Positions 7,069 through 14,818 of a DNA stretch of 17,635 nucleotides are shown here, piece by piece. Both the position numbers and the translations under genes were made by a program. Under the pieces are notes generated by a model that was not told the DNA's origin, did no database searches, and saw nothing but the letters and a program-made list of their open reading frames with translations. This DNA is from Myxococcales bacterium. Its GTDB lineage: Bacteria; Myxococcota; Bradymonadia; UBA7976; UBA1532. The stretch's first letter is position 1. Each line of letters starts with the position of its first letter. The stretch covers positions 1 through 17,635 of the forward strand of contig JACKDM010000074.1 in assembly GCA_020633515.1 (NCBI GenBank), given 5' to 3'.

Positions 7069-10000
7069 TCAGCGGCGGCGGCGGCGGGTGAGGGCGAGGG
7101 CGGCGATGAGGAGCGCGAGCGCGCGGGGGTCGCCGGCGGCGTCGGCGCGGCAGGCGCAGCCGTCGCTGATGGGATCGGCGGTGATCTCGCCGGCGTCGGG
7201 CTCGCCGGGGTCGCAGGGCGAGCCGGGGATGCAGATGCCATCGTCGCGGTCTTCGATGCCACCGCCGTCGCGGTCGGGATCGAGGCCGAGGTCGGGCGCG
7301 GCGGCGTCGGGCGCGGCGGCGTCGGGGGGCTCGGGGCCGAGGTCGGGGAGCGGCTCGTAGAGGCACTGCGCGACGCCGCGGCTGTCGAGCACGCAGCGCT
7401 CGGCGGGCGGGCAGTCGACGGCGCGGCAGGGGTCTTCGACGCAGCCGTCGCGGCAGATCGTGCCTTCGGGGCAGTCACCGCAGTCTTCGGGGTGGCAGGT
7501 GCCATCGCGGCAACGCTCGCCGGCGGCGCAGGTGACGCCGTGGCAGGGGTCGGGCAGACATGCGCCGTCGGCGCAGCTCTGCCCGAGCGCGCAGGAGATG
7601 GTCGCGCAGCTCGCGACGCAGGCGCCGTCGCGGCAGAAGGTGCCGCGCGCGCAGTCGACGGCGGCGCAGGCGTCGGGCACGCAGCCGTCGGGCGCGCAGC
7701 GCTCGCCGTCGGGGCAGCCGGCGTGGGCGCAGGTGTCGGGGCCGCAGGCGCCACGGGCGCAGACCTCGCCCGCCGGGCATTGCATGTCCTCGCAGGGGTC
7801 GAAACATTGGCCGGACGCGCACGGGTGGCCGGGCGGGCAGTCGGTCTCGAGGCAGCGATCGAGGCAGAAGCCATTGACACACTGCTCCCTCTCGCTCGGG
7901 CACTCGCCGTTCACGCAGCCGTTGGCGCACACCCCGGCGATGCAGAGCTGGTACGGGAGGCACATGGCGTCTTCGTCGATGGCATCGTCGCAGTCGTCGT
8001 CGATGCCATTGCAGCCGTCGGCGGGGTCGTCGCCGCAGCGGCCGCACTGCCCGCGGAGCGCCTCGTCGACGCGGCCGTCGCAGTCGTCGTCGAGGCCGTT
8101 GCAGCGCTCGGGGCGGGCCTCGGCGAGCGGCTGGCAGCCTTCGACGCCGGCGACGCAGACGCGGGTGCCTTCGGCGCAGATCCCGGGCGCGCCGGTGGCG
8201 CAGGGGGTGGGCTCGACGCCGCCGTCGGCGGGGATGTCGAGGGTGATGCGGGCGGCGTTGTTGCCTTCGTGGCACTCCTGCCAGGCGGCGAAGCCGGCGT
8301 CGTCGTCGACGGCGAGGACGAGCTCGAGCGGCTGGCCGAGGTGGCGGATCCCGAGCTGGTCGTCGCGGAAGGCGAGCGGTTCGCCCTGGCCCGGTTCGAG
8401 GCGGCGGGTGGTGCGGGTGGTGGCGATGGGGTCGCCGCCGGGGCCGTAGAGGGTGACCGCGACCCCGGCGGGCACGGCCTCGCTGCCCTGGTTGAAGAAG
8501 ACGAAGGTGATCTCGATGACGGGCGGGCAGCCGAGCGCGGTCGCGCGGACGCGGGCGGGGACGAGGTCGGGCGTGGCGAAGACGCCGCTGCCTTGCACGT
8601 TCTGGCGGAAGCTGTTGGCCCACGGGAGCTGCCAGTGGGGGATCGGGCGGCGGGGGATGCCACCGCTGATGTCTTCGGCGCCCTGGCAGGCGTCGCCGGT
8701 GCCATCGCAGACGTGGGTGACGGCGTAGGCGTGCTGGTTCCAGATCGCGCGGGTGCCGACCCAGTTGCCGAGGCGGTCGCCGAAGACGCGGACGCCGGGG
8801 GTGGTGAAGGGCGGGACGTTGAGCGCGGGATCGCGCGCCCAGGCGCAGCCGCCGCCGGCGCCGTTGGAGACGGCGATGATCTCGGCGCGGCCGTCGTTGT
8901 CGACGTCGACGATGACCGGGTACTCGTAGGTGGTCGCCGATGGGTTGGGGATCTCGGCGAGCACGAAGCCATCGGCGCCGCGGTAGACGCGCAGCCAACA
9001 CTCGTCGCCATAGACGACCTCGGCCTGTCCGTCGCCTTCGAAGTCGAAGACCGAGGAGCCGGTGACCCGCGAGGAGGCGTCCTGGGTGATGGCCGACCAG
9101 AGGATGTCGATGCCATCGAGCGCGGCGTCGGGTTTGAGGACGACGTAGCGGGTGGAGCCGGCGGTGGCGAACTCGAGGCGGCCGTCTCCATCGAAGTCGG
9201 CGATGGTGGGCGGGCCGCCGGGGTCGCCGGCGCCGGGCACGGCGGCGCGGGCGAGGACGCGGCCGGTGTGGTCGACGAGGCGGACGCCGCCGTTGTAGAC
9301 GACGACGATCTCGGGGTCGCCGTCTCCGTCGAAGTCGGCGACGGCGGGGAAGCCATCGAGCTCGTTGGCGTCGGCCCAGACGGTGCCACAGTCGGCGTCG
9401 TAGACGGCGTTGCCGGCGACGATCTCCTGGCGGCCGTCGCCGTCGAGGTCGGCGGCGAAGCTGAGCGGGCGGCGGAGATCGTGGTCACCCTGGCCGCCGG
9501 CGCCCTGCGCCTGACAGCGGCGCGCGCCGGTGGCGCCCTCGATGACGACGCGGCCGGCGATGACCTCGACGGCGCCGTCACCGTCGAGATCGGCGAGCGC
9601 GGGGCCGCCCCAGCCGATCGACCACGCCTCGGCGGTCGCCCACTTGGGGGTGCCGTCGTGTTCGAAGGCTTGCAGGCCGGACTCCCAGACGCCGCGGCCG
9701 CGGAACTGGCTGGTGACGATCTCGACGATGCCATCGCCGTCGATGTCACCGGCGGCGATGGCGCCGAGGCCGTTGACGCGGCGGGTGGGATCGAGCACGT
9801 CGAAGATCGGGGTGCCGTCGGCGCCGGAGACGGCGCGGAGGATGCCTTCTTCGGCGTGGCTGCCGCCGCCGACGTAGGTGCTGAAGACGACGTCGGGGAT
9901 GTCTCGGTGGTCGATGTCACCGTCGCCGTCATCGTCGGTGAGCTGCACGACGACGGGGGTCATCATGACGTTGCGATAGGTGGGCTCGACGGCGGGGTCG

Positions 10001-10299
10001 CCCCAGGCCCAGCGCACGATGGGATCGAAGCGGCCGACGGGGGGGCGGAACTCGCAGGCGGGGAGGTCGGCGGCGGTGTAGCAGGCCTCGACGAGCGGGT
10101 CGCAGAAGGCATCGGGCGGGCAGTCGGCGTCGCTGGCGCAGGATGCCATCGGGGCATGGCAGGCGTCGGCGCGGCAGGCTTCACCGGGGGCGCAGCAGGC
10201 GGCGGCGCAGGGGGCCCGGTCGGGGGGGCAGGGCTGCGCGGCGGCCGTGGCGGCGCCGAGGGTCAGGGCGAGGAGGGTGAGCGACCGCAGGGCGCGCAT
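7069..10299 (-). CDS. Large secreted VCBS/FG-GAP repeat, Cys-rich protein with MYXO-CTERM tail
   Basis: A 1076-residue exported surface protein. It starts at the ATG at 10299-10297, with GGGAG 7 bases upstream, and has a signal peptide (residues 1 to about 22, ending AAAQ). A short Cys-rich segment follows (about 23-75), then a run of FG-GAP/VCBS repeats (about 115-475) with repeated D-x-D-x-D-G loops such as DIDGDG, DLDGDG, DFDGDG and DVDNDG, typical of calcium-binding beta-propellers. A CARDB-like beta domain lies at about 590-690. Two MopE-like metal-binding motifs (CNGLDDDCDGRVDE, CNGIDDDCDDAIDE) lie at about 730-775, and nine Cys-rich repeats of about 21 residues at about 790-980. An acidic Pro/Asp/Ala spacer leads to CACR, a hydrophobic helix and RRRRR, a good MYXO-CTERM sorting tail. 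Such proteins are taken to be processed and anchored at the myxobacterial outer surface. The ligand is unknown; adhesion is a reasonable guess only. Confidence 0.95.
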   Translation of the reverse strand: MRALRSLTLLALTLGAATAAAQPCPPDRAPCAAACCAPGEACRADACHAPMASCASDADCPPDAFCDPLVEACYTAADLPACEFRPPVGRFDPIVRWAWGDPAVEPTYRNVMMTPVVVQLTDDDGDGDIDHRDIPDVVFSTYVGGGSHAEEGILRAVSGADGTPIFDVLDPTRRVNGLGAIAAGDIDGDGIVEIVTSQFRGRGVWESGLQAFEHDGTPKWATAEAWSIGWGGPALADLDGDGAVEVIAGRVVIEGATGARRCQAQGAGGQGDHDLRRPLSFAADLDGDGRQEIVAGNAVYDADCGTVWADANELDGFPAVADFDGDGDPEIVVVYNGGVRLVDHTGRVLARAAVPGAGDPGGPPTIADFDGDGRLEFATAGSTRYVVLKPDAALDGIDILWSAITQDASSRVTGSSVFDFEGDGQAEVVYGDECWLRVYRGADGFVLAEIPNPSATTYEYPVIVDVDNDGRAEIIAVSNGAGGGCAWARDPALNVPPFTTPGVRVFGDRLGNWVGTRAIWNQHAYAVTHVCDGTGDACQGAEDISGGIPRRPIPHWQLPWANSFRQNVQGSGVFATPDLVPARVRATALGCPPVIEITFVFFNQGSEAVPAGVAVTLYGPGGDPIATTRTTRRLEPGQGEPLAFRDDQLGIRHLGQPLELVLAVDDDAGFAAWQECHEGNNAARITLDIPADGGVEPTPCATGAPGICAEGTRVCVAGVEGCQPLAEARPERCNGLDDDCDGRVDEALRGQCGRCGDDPADGCNGIDDDCDDAIDEDAMCLPYQLCIAGVCANGCVNGECPSEREQCVNGFCLDRCLETDCPPGHPCASGQCFDPCEDMQCPAGEVCARGACGPDTCAHAGCPDGERCAPDGCVPDACAAVDCARGTFCRDGACVASCATISCALGQSCADGACLPDPCHGVTCAAGERCRDGTCHPEDCGDCPEGTICRDGCVEDPCRAVDCPPAERCVLDSRGVAQCLYEPLPDLGPEPPDAAAPDAAAPDLGLDPDRDGGGIEDRDDGICIPGSPCDPGEPDAGEITADPISDGCACRADAAGDPRALALLIAALALTRRRRR
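7361..7933 (-). repeat. Nine Cys-rich repeats of about 63 bp within the VCBS gene
   Basis: The encoded units follow the pattern C-x4-C-x4/5-C-x3-G-x-C (for example PCHGVTCAAGERCRDGTC), nine in a row with some variation in length; the eighth is shortened. The 4-5 Cys per unit suggest small disulfide-bonded modules that act as a stalk or binding array. The units have drifted in sequence, so this is an old expansion rather than a recent tandem duplication. Confidence 0.75.
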
Positions 10300-10304
10300 G
10301 GCAT

Positions 10305-10330
10305 GACTCCCGAGGGTGTGCGGGAGAGTC
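10305..10330 (-). promoter_or_regulatory. Hairpin covering the ribosome binding site of the VCBS gene
   Basis: In the transcript, GACUCUCCCG (10330-10321) can pair with CGGGAGUC (10312-10305), giving 8 base pairs with a 2-base bulge and an 8-base loop. The 3' arm contains the GGGAG that serves as Shine-Dalgarno sequence for the ATG at 10299, so folding would hide it. Whether it regulates translation is unknown. Confidence 0.35.
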
Positions 10331-10353
10331 TACCATGGCAGCGGCGGCGGGGG

Positions 10354-10371
10354 AGCGGTGCTTTCACCGCT
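10354..10371 (-). terminator. Hairpin after the NTF2-like gene, possible terminator
   Basis: A perfect 7-bp stem with a 4-base loop (AGCGGTG, AAAG, CACCGCT on the minus strand) begins 11 bases after the stop codon of the NTF2-like gene. It is followed by a C-rich run rather than a T-run, so if it terminates it is not a classical intrinsic terminator. It may instead protect a processed 3' end or attenuate read-through into the VCBS gene. Confidence 0.4.
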
Positions 10372-10382
10372 GTGGGCGGGGG

Positions 10383-10856
10383 TCAGCCGGCGATGCTGAC
10401 GGAGGCTTCGGCGAGGAGGTCGGTGTCCTTGCCACCCTCGGTGATGTCGGGCCAGGCGGCCTTGCACTTGCCGTCGAGGACGCGCCAGACGTTGACCACC
10501 TCGTGCTCGAAGTCCATCGAGCCATCGGGGCCGGGCTTCTTGCGCCGGGCGGTGAGGCGGGCGCGGAACTTGACCAGCTCGTCGGGATCGCGGGGGTGGT
10601 ACTGCTTGTCGCCGTCGGTGAGGTCGAGGAACTCGAGGTCGACGGCGATGGTGCCCGGCTCGACGATGGGCCAGTACAGCGAGCGGATGAGGTACTCGAA
10701 CTGCTTGAGGCCCCGCAGCGTGCCCATCTCGGAGTGGAAGCGCACGTCTTCGTGGAAGTAGTCGGAGAGTTTGTCGGCGTCCATCGCGAGCTGGACTTCG
10801 TCGAAGTAGCGCTTGACGAGGGTGTGCTTGTCCACGGTGTTCACTGGGATCTCCAT
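10383..10856 (-). CDS. SnoaL/NTF2-like protein
   Basis: A 157-residue soluble protein. The opening helix (TLVKRYFDEVQLAMDADKLSDYFHEDVRFHSEMG) is typical of the NTF2/SnoaL fold, in which a short N-terminal helix pair ends in a D-x-F/Y-H-x-D-V motif and is followed by a curved beta-sheet; the later strands (TIAVDLEFLDL, LVKFRARLTARRK, FEHEVVNVWRVLDGKCKAAWPD) fit. Members are small ligand-binding proteins or isomerases; the ligand here cannot be told. The start is ambiguous: the ATG at 10856 has only weak upstream purines (GAAGG directly abuts it), whereas GTG at 10844 has GGAG 6 bases upstream, formed by the ATG region itself. It lies 83 bases upstream of the VCBS gene on the same strand, with a hairpin between them, and diverges from the kinase gene. 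Confidence 0.85.
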   Translation of the reverse strand: MEIPVNTVDKHTLVKRYFDEVQLAMDADKLSDYFHEDVRFHSEMGTLRGLKQFEYLIRSLYWPIVEPGTIAVDLEFLDLTDGDKQYHPRDPDELVKFRARLTARRKKPGPDGSMDFEHEVVNVWRVLDGKCKAAWPDITEGGKDTDLLAEASVSIAG

Positions 10857-10882
10857 CCTTCGTTCTCAGGGGGCGCCGGGTC

Positions 10883-10911
10883 ACTGCACGCCTTCCCGGC
10901 TTCGAAGTCAA
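10883..10911 (-). promoter_or_regulatory. Candidate promoter for the NTF2-like gene
   Basis: On the minus strand TTGACT (10911-10906; 5 of 6 to the -35 consensus) is followed after 17 bases by TGCAGT (10888-10883; 3 of 6). Transcription would start about 20 bases before the ATG at 10856. The -35 is good and the -10 is weak. Confidence 0.35.
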
Positions 10912-10933
10912 CCGCAACCGGCGGGGAGGCGCA

Positions 10934-10952
10934 TTTTCCTCACTTTTCTCAC
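10934..10952. repeat. Tandem TTTTC(C)TCAC repeat between divergent genes
   Basis: Two adjacent copies, ttttcctcac (10934-10943) and ttttctcac (10944-10952), form the most AT-rich patch in the spacer between the NTF2-like gene and the kinase gene. Placed about 80 bases from each start, it could be a binding site shared by both promoters. Confidence 0.45.
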
Positions 10953-11015
10953 CGGGCGCGGGGCGGGCGGGGTTCGCCGCACGGCGTCAAGATGGCGCGG
11001 CGTCGCGGCGCGAGC

Positions 11016-11021
11016 TAGTTT
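11016..11021 (+). promoter_or_regulatory. Candidate -10 box of a leaderless kinase transcript
   Basis: TAGTTT fits the loose TANNNT pattern and ends 7 bases before the kinase ATG at 11029. That ATG has no Shine-Dalgarno sequence. No convincing -35 box is visible, so this is a weak call. Confidence 0.25.
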
Positions 11022-11028
11022 GGCCGCG

Positions 11029-14000
11029 ATGGAGATCCGCCCGCCCGATCCGATTGTGTTGGGTCCGTTCGATCTGCTGCGCCCCGCCGGGAGCGGGGCG
11101 ACGGCCGTGGTGTGGCGGGGGGTGCATCGGGCGAGCGCGGTGCCGGTGGCGGTCAAGGTGATGACGCTGCCGGCGACCGATCGGGGCTCGGGTCCGGCGG
11201 CGCGGGCGCGGGCGGCGCAGTTTCGCGATCTGTTCGCGCGCGAGGTGCGGGCGATGGCGACGCTGGATCATCCGGGGATCATCCGGGTTCACGATCACGG
11301 CGTGGTGCCGGGCGCGGTCGCCGAGGCGAGCCGGGGGCGGCTGGCGGCGGACGCGCCGTTCATGGTGATGGACTGGATCGACGGCGGCACGCTGGCCGAC
11401 GTGGGTGATCTGGGGTGGAGCGAGGCGCGGGCGATCGTCTTCGCGCTGCTCGACGCGCTGGCCCATGCGCACGCGCGGGGGGTGATCCATCGGGATCTCA
11501 AGCCGCGCAACGTGTTGATGGGGGGGCGGGGGCCGGTGCTGACCGACTTCGGGATCGTGCATCAGACGAGCCTGGAGGGGCGGCGGGGCGGGACGGTGCG
11601 GGCGGGGACGCCGGGGTACATGGCGCCGGAGCAGATCAAGCACGATCCGCGGCGCTTCGGGCCGTGGACCGATCTGTACGCGCTGGGGTGCGTGGCCTAC
11701 GAGATGGTGTCGGGCTTTCTGCCGCACGCGCCGCGGGGGCCGCAGAGCGCCGACGCGCTGCTCGCGCCGACGCGGGAGGAGCCCGAGCCGCTCGAGCCGC
11801 GGATGTCGGTGCCGGCGGGCTTCGAGCGGTGGCTGCGGCGGATGCTGGCGCGCGAGCCGGCGCAGCGGTTCCGGTACGCGGCGGACGCGGCGCGGGCGCT
11901 GGCGGCGCTGGGGTCGCCGCTCGGCCCCGATCGGCGGGCGCGGGTGGCGGCGCCGTCGACGCTGACGGGGATCGCGGCGCTGGTCGATGACGACGACGTC
12001 GACGAGCTCGACCCCGAGATGACCCTCAAGGACAACCTGCTGCGCTTCGAGAGCGTGGCGCTGACCGGCTCGCTGGAGCTGGAGCCGACGCTCGACGAGT
12101 CGATCGAGGAGATCGAGCCGATCGCGGGGCCGGAGCCGGGTGATGTCGACTCGTTCGCGCCGCTGCGGGCGCGGCCGGGGGATCCGTTCGAGGACGCGGA
12201 GTCGACGCTCGACGAGGCGGCGGCGCGGTCGGCGTCGACGTGGATCGATCCGAGCACGCTGGTGCGGCCGGCGAATACGGGGTCGCTGGGGGCGCAGAGC
12301 GCGCGGGTGCCGGTGCCGAGCGATTGGCAGCGGCCGGATGTGCCGCCGCCGGTGCGGCTGTGGGGGACGGGGAGCGCGCTGGCCGATCTGCGGGAGCCGT
12401 CGCTGCGGGGGCGGACGGCGGAGCGCACGGTGCTGTGGCGGACGCTGGACGCGGTGACGCGGGACGAGCGGCCGCGGGCGGTGTTGATCCGGGGCGGGGC
12501 GGGGTTCGGGAAGACGCGGCTGGGGCAGTGGCTGTCGATCCGGACGCATGAGCTGGCGGTGGCGGAGTCGCTGGTGGCGACGCACTCGCCGGCGTCGGGG
12601 GTGGCGACGGGGCTGGGGGCGATGCTGGCGCGCCACGCGCGGAGCGAGGGGGTGGAGGGGCCGGCGCTGGTGGAGCACTTCATCGAGACGATCGACGCGC
12701 CGCCGCCGCTGGCGATCGTGGCGGCGGCGCTGGTGAGCCGGGATCGCTCGATCGCGCTCGACGAGCGCACGGTGACGCTGTGGACCGAGGAGGAGGCGAT
12801 CCGGGCGATGTCGCTGGTGCTTCAGCATCTGGCGGCGCGGCGGACGCTGGTGGTGCGGATCGAGGACGCGCAGTGGGGTGAGGAGGCGGTGCGCTTCGTC
12901 GACGCGGTGCTGGCGCGCAATCCGCGGCTGCCGGCGCTGTTCGTGCTGACGGCGCGCGATGGGGTGCCGGGGCCGGCGGGTGAGGCGCTGCTGCGGCTGG
13001 CGGCGCGGCCGGCGACGCGGACGGTGACGCTGGGGCCGCTGGACGCGACGGCGCAGGGGGAGCTGCTCGACGATCGGATCCGGCTGGAGCCGGAGACGCG
13101 GGCGCGGCTGGTGGCGCGGGCGGCGGGGCATCCGCTGTTTGCGACGGAGCTGTGCTGCCATTGGGCGCGGGCGGGGGTGCTGGAGTCGACGCCGACGGGG
13201 TATCGGCTGCGGGCGGGGGACGGGGATCGGCTGGCGGATCTGGACGCGGTGTGGGACGCGCGGCTGGCGGACGTGCTGGGGCCGTTCACGGTCGATACGC
13301 AGTGGGCGTTCGAGGTGGCGGCGGTGCTGGGGACGGAGGTGGCGACGGGCGAGTGGAAGCGGGCGTGCGGGCTGGCCGGGCTGCCGATGGACGAGGTGCG
13401 GTGGGCGCTGGAGCGGCTGGTCGAGGGGCGGTTGATCCATCTGCTGGGCGAGCGGCGGTGGGCGTTCACGCACGGGCTGTTGCGGGAGGCGCTGGAGCGG
13501 CGGGCGGCGGTGAGCGGGCGGCTGATGCGGTGGCACGCGTTCTGCGCGGCGATGCTGCGCTCGGAGCCGGAGCCGGATCTGCGGCGGCTGACGAACCATC
13601 TGGTGCGGGCGGGGGAGCCTTCTGCCGCGCTGCCGCTGGTGATGCGGCGGGTCGAGGGGGCGCTGGGGCGCGAGGATCTGGTGGCGCTGCGGCGGCTGGT
13701 GATCGAGGGGGTGCGGCTGCTGGGCCGGAGCGGGGTGGGGCTGGACGAGCGGGAGGGGATCCGGCTGCGGGCGACGTGGGCGTGGCTGATGGCGCAGGTG
13801 GGGAGCGAGAGCGCGGCGCGGCATGGGGAGCGGGCGCTGGCGGCGTCGCAGGCGGCGGGGGATCACGGGGCGGTGGCGCTGGCGCTGGCGGCGCTCGGGC
13901 AGGTGGTGCGGACGCGCGACGGGGACGCGGTGCAGGCGGCGGTGCATCTGCGGCGGGCGATGACGGCGGCGCTCAAGGCGCGCGACGCGCGGCTGGTGGC

Positions 14001-14748
14001 GCGGTGCAGCCGGCAGCTCTGCACGCTGTTGGAGACGACGGGGCGGCTCGACGAGGCGGAGGCGGTGCTCGACGCGGTCGAGAAGATGCCGGGCGCCGAT
14101 GACGATCCCCGCGAGCAGGGGCTGCGGCGGCTGCGGCGGGCGGCGATCGCGCTGCATCGGCGGCTGCTGCCGACGGCGCGGGTGCATGCCACCGCGGCGC
14201 GTGATGCCTTCGTGCAGGATGGCATGCGCACCGATGTGATGCTCGCCGAGAACCTGCTCGGTGAGATCGCGAGCGCGGCGAAGGATGGCACCGCGGCGGA
14301 TCTCCACTATGGGATCGCGCATGACATCGCGCGGGAGCTCGATCACGCCGACGCGCCGATCTATCAGGTCAACCGCGGGCGGGTGCTGCTCGACGCGGGG
14401 CGCTACGACGAAGCGCGGAGCCGGCTGGTGGTGGCGCTGCGCGAGGCGTCGCGGCGCGATGCGTGGCTGGCGACGATGCTGGCGCGGCTGAGCCTGCTGC
14501 CGTGCGCGGCGCACGCGCGGCACTGGTCGAGCTGGGATACGCAGTGGGCCTGCCTCGAGCCGCTGCGGAGCGGGCGCTACGTGCACCGCGACGTGGCGCG
14601 GATCGCGCGGATCGCGGCGCGGCTGGCGGACGCGGCGGGGGAGCCGCTGCGCGCGGCGGCGGCGCGGCGGCTGGCGGTCGATCAGTATGCGCGGCTCGGG
14701 CTCGTGACCGAGGCGCAGGCGACGCGTGACGAAGGACAGAGCAGATAG
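11029..14748 (+). CDS. Ser/Thr protein kinase fused to an NTPase and a TPR-like region
   Basis: A 1239-residue cytoplasmic signalling protein. The ATG at 11029 is placed at the beginning of kinase homology; a longer reading is open but adds no conserved sequence. Residues about 10-300 form a Hanks-type kinase with the GSGATAVV loop, Lys43 in AVKV, the catalytic HRDLKPRN (154-161), DFG (173-175) and GTPGYMAPEQ, so all the catalytic residues I can check are present. An acidic linker (about 315-455) follows. Next comes an ATPase of the STAND/AAA type with Walker A GGAGFGKT (Lys495) and a likely Walker B-like strand RTLVVRIEDAQW. From about 800 to the end the sequence is a string of Ala/Leu/Arg-rich helices with TPR-like spacing. 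This layout is common in myxobacteria and resembles PknK/MalT-like regulators: the TPR region probably senses a partner and the NTPase acts as a switch. There is no C-terminal DNA-binding domain and no membrane segment. The targets are unknown. Confidence 0.95.
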   Translation: MEIRPPDPIVLGPFDLLRPAGSGATAVVWRGVHRASAVPVAVKVMTLPATDRGSGPAARARAAQFRDLFAREVRAMATLDHPGIIRVHDHGVVPGAVAEASRGRLAADAPFMVMDWIDGGTLADVGDLGWSEARAIVFALLDALAHAHARGVIHRDLKPRNVLMGGRGPVLTDFGIVHQTSLEGRRGGTVRAGTPGYMAPEQIKHDPRRFGPWTDLYALGCVAYEMVSGFLPHAPRGPQSADALLAPTREEPEPLEPRMSVPAGFERWLRRMLAREPAQRFRYAADAARALAALGSPLGPDRRARVAAPSTLTGIAALVDDDDVDELDPEMTLKDNLLRFESVALTGSLELEPTLDESIEEIEPIAGPEPGDVDSFAPLRARPGDPFEDAESTLDEAAARSASTWIDPSTLVRPANTGSLGAQSARVPVPSDWQRPDVPPPVRLWGTGSALADLREPSLRGRTAERTVLWRTLDAVTRDERPRAVLIRGGAGFGKTRLGQWLSIRTHELAVAESLVATHSPASGVATGLGAMLARHARSEGVEGPALVEHFIETIDAPPPLAIVAAALVSRDRSIALDERTVTLWTEEEAIRAMSLVLQHLAARRTLVVRIEDAQWGEEAVRFVDAVLARNPRLPALFVLTARDGVPGPAGEALLRLAARPATRTVTLGPLDATAQGELLDDRIRLEPETRARLVARAAGHPLFATELCCHWARAGVLESTPTGYRLRAGDGDRLADLDAVWDARLADVLGPFTVDTQWAFEVAAVLGTEVATGEWKRACGLAGLPMDEVRWALERLVEGRLIHLLGERRWAFTHGLLREALERRAAVSGRLMRWHAFCAAMLRSEPEPDLRRLTNHLVRAGEPSAALPLVMRRVEGALGREDLVALRRLVIEGVRLLGRSGVGLDEREGIRLRATWAWLMAQVGSESAARHGERALAASQAAGDHGAVALALAALGQVVRTRDGDAVQAAVHLRRAMTAALKARDARLVARCSRQLCTLLETTGRLDEAEAVLDAVEKMPGADDDPREQGLRRLRRAAIALHRRLLPTARVHATAARDAFVQDGMRTDVMLAENLLGEIASAAKDGTAADLHYGIAHDIARELDHADAPIYQVNRGRVLLDAGRYDEARSRLVVALREASRRDAWLATMLARLSLLPCAAHARHWSSWDTQWACLEPLRSGRYVHRDVARIARIAARLADAAGEPLRAAAARRLAVDQYARLGLVTEAQATRDEGQSR

Positions 14749-14763
14749 GGTCTTCGCGGGCGC

Positions 14764-14792
14764 TTGTCAGGCGCGCGCCGACGACGCAGACT
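14764..14792 (+). promoter_or_regulatory. Weak candidate promoter for the zinc-ribbon gene
   Basis: TTGTCA (14764-14769; 5 of 6) is followed after 17 bases by CAGACT (14787-14792; 3 of 6) in the 70-base gap after the kinase stop. The gene could equally be transcribed from the kinase promoter. Confidence 0.2.
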
Positions 14793-14818
14793 CTCGGCGT
14801 TCATGGTGGGAGTGGACG

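Noticed and set aside
7492..10761. A 1089-codon open frame on the plus strand opposite the VCBS-repeat gene
   Set aside because: It is low-complexity Val/Ala/Gly/Asp sequence, the antisense image of D-x-D-G loops and GC-rich codons. The minus strand has clear domains, a signal peptide and a sorting tail.
10987..14586. A 1199-codon open frame opposite the kinase
   Set aside because: It is Arg/Pro/His-rich with no domain, as expected for the antisense of a GC-rich gene. The plus strand has a complete set of kinase motifs.
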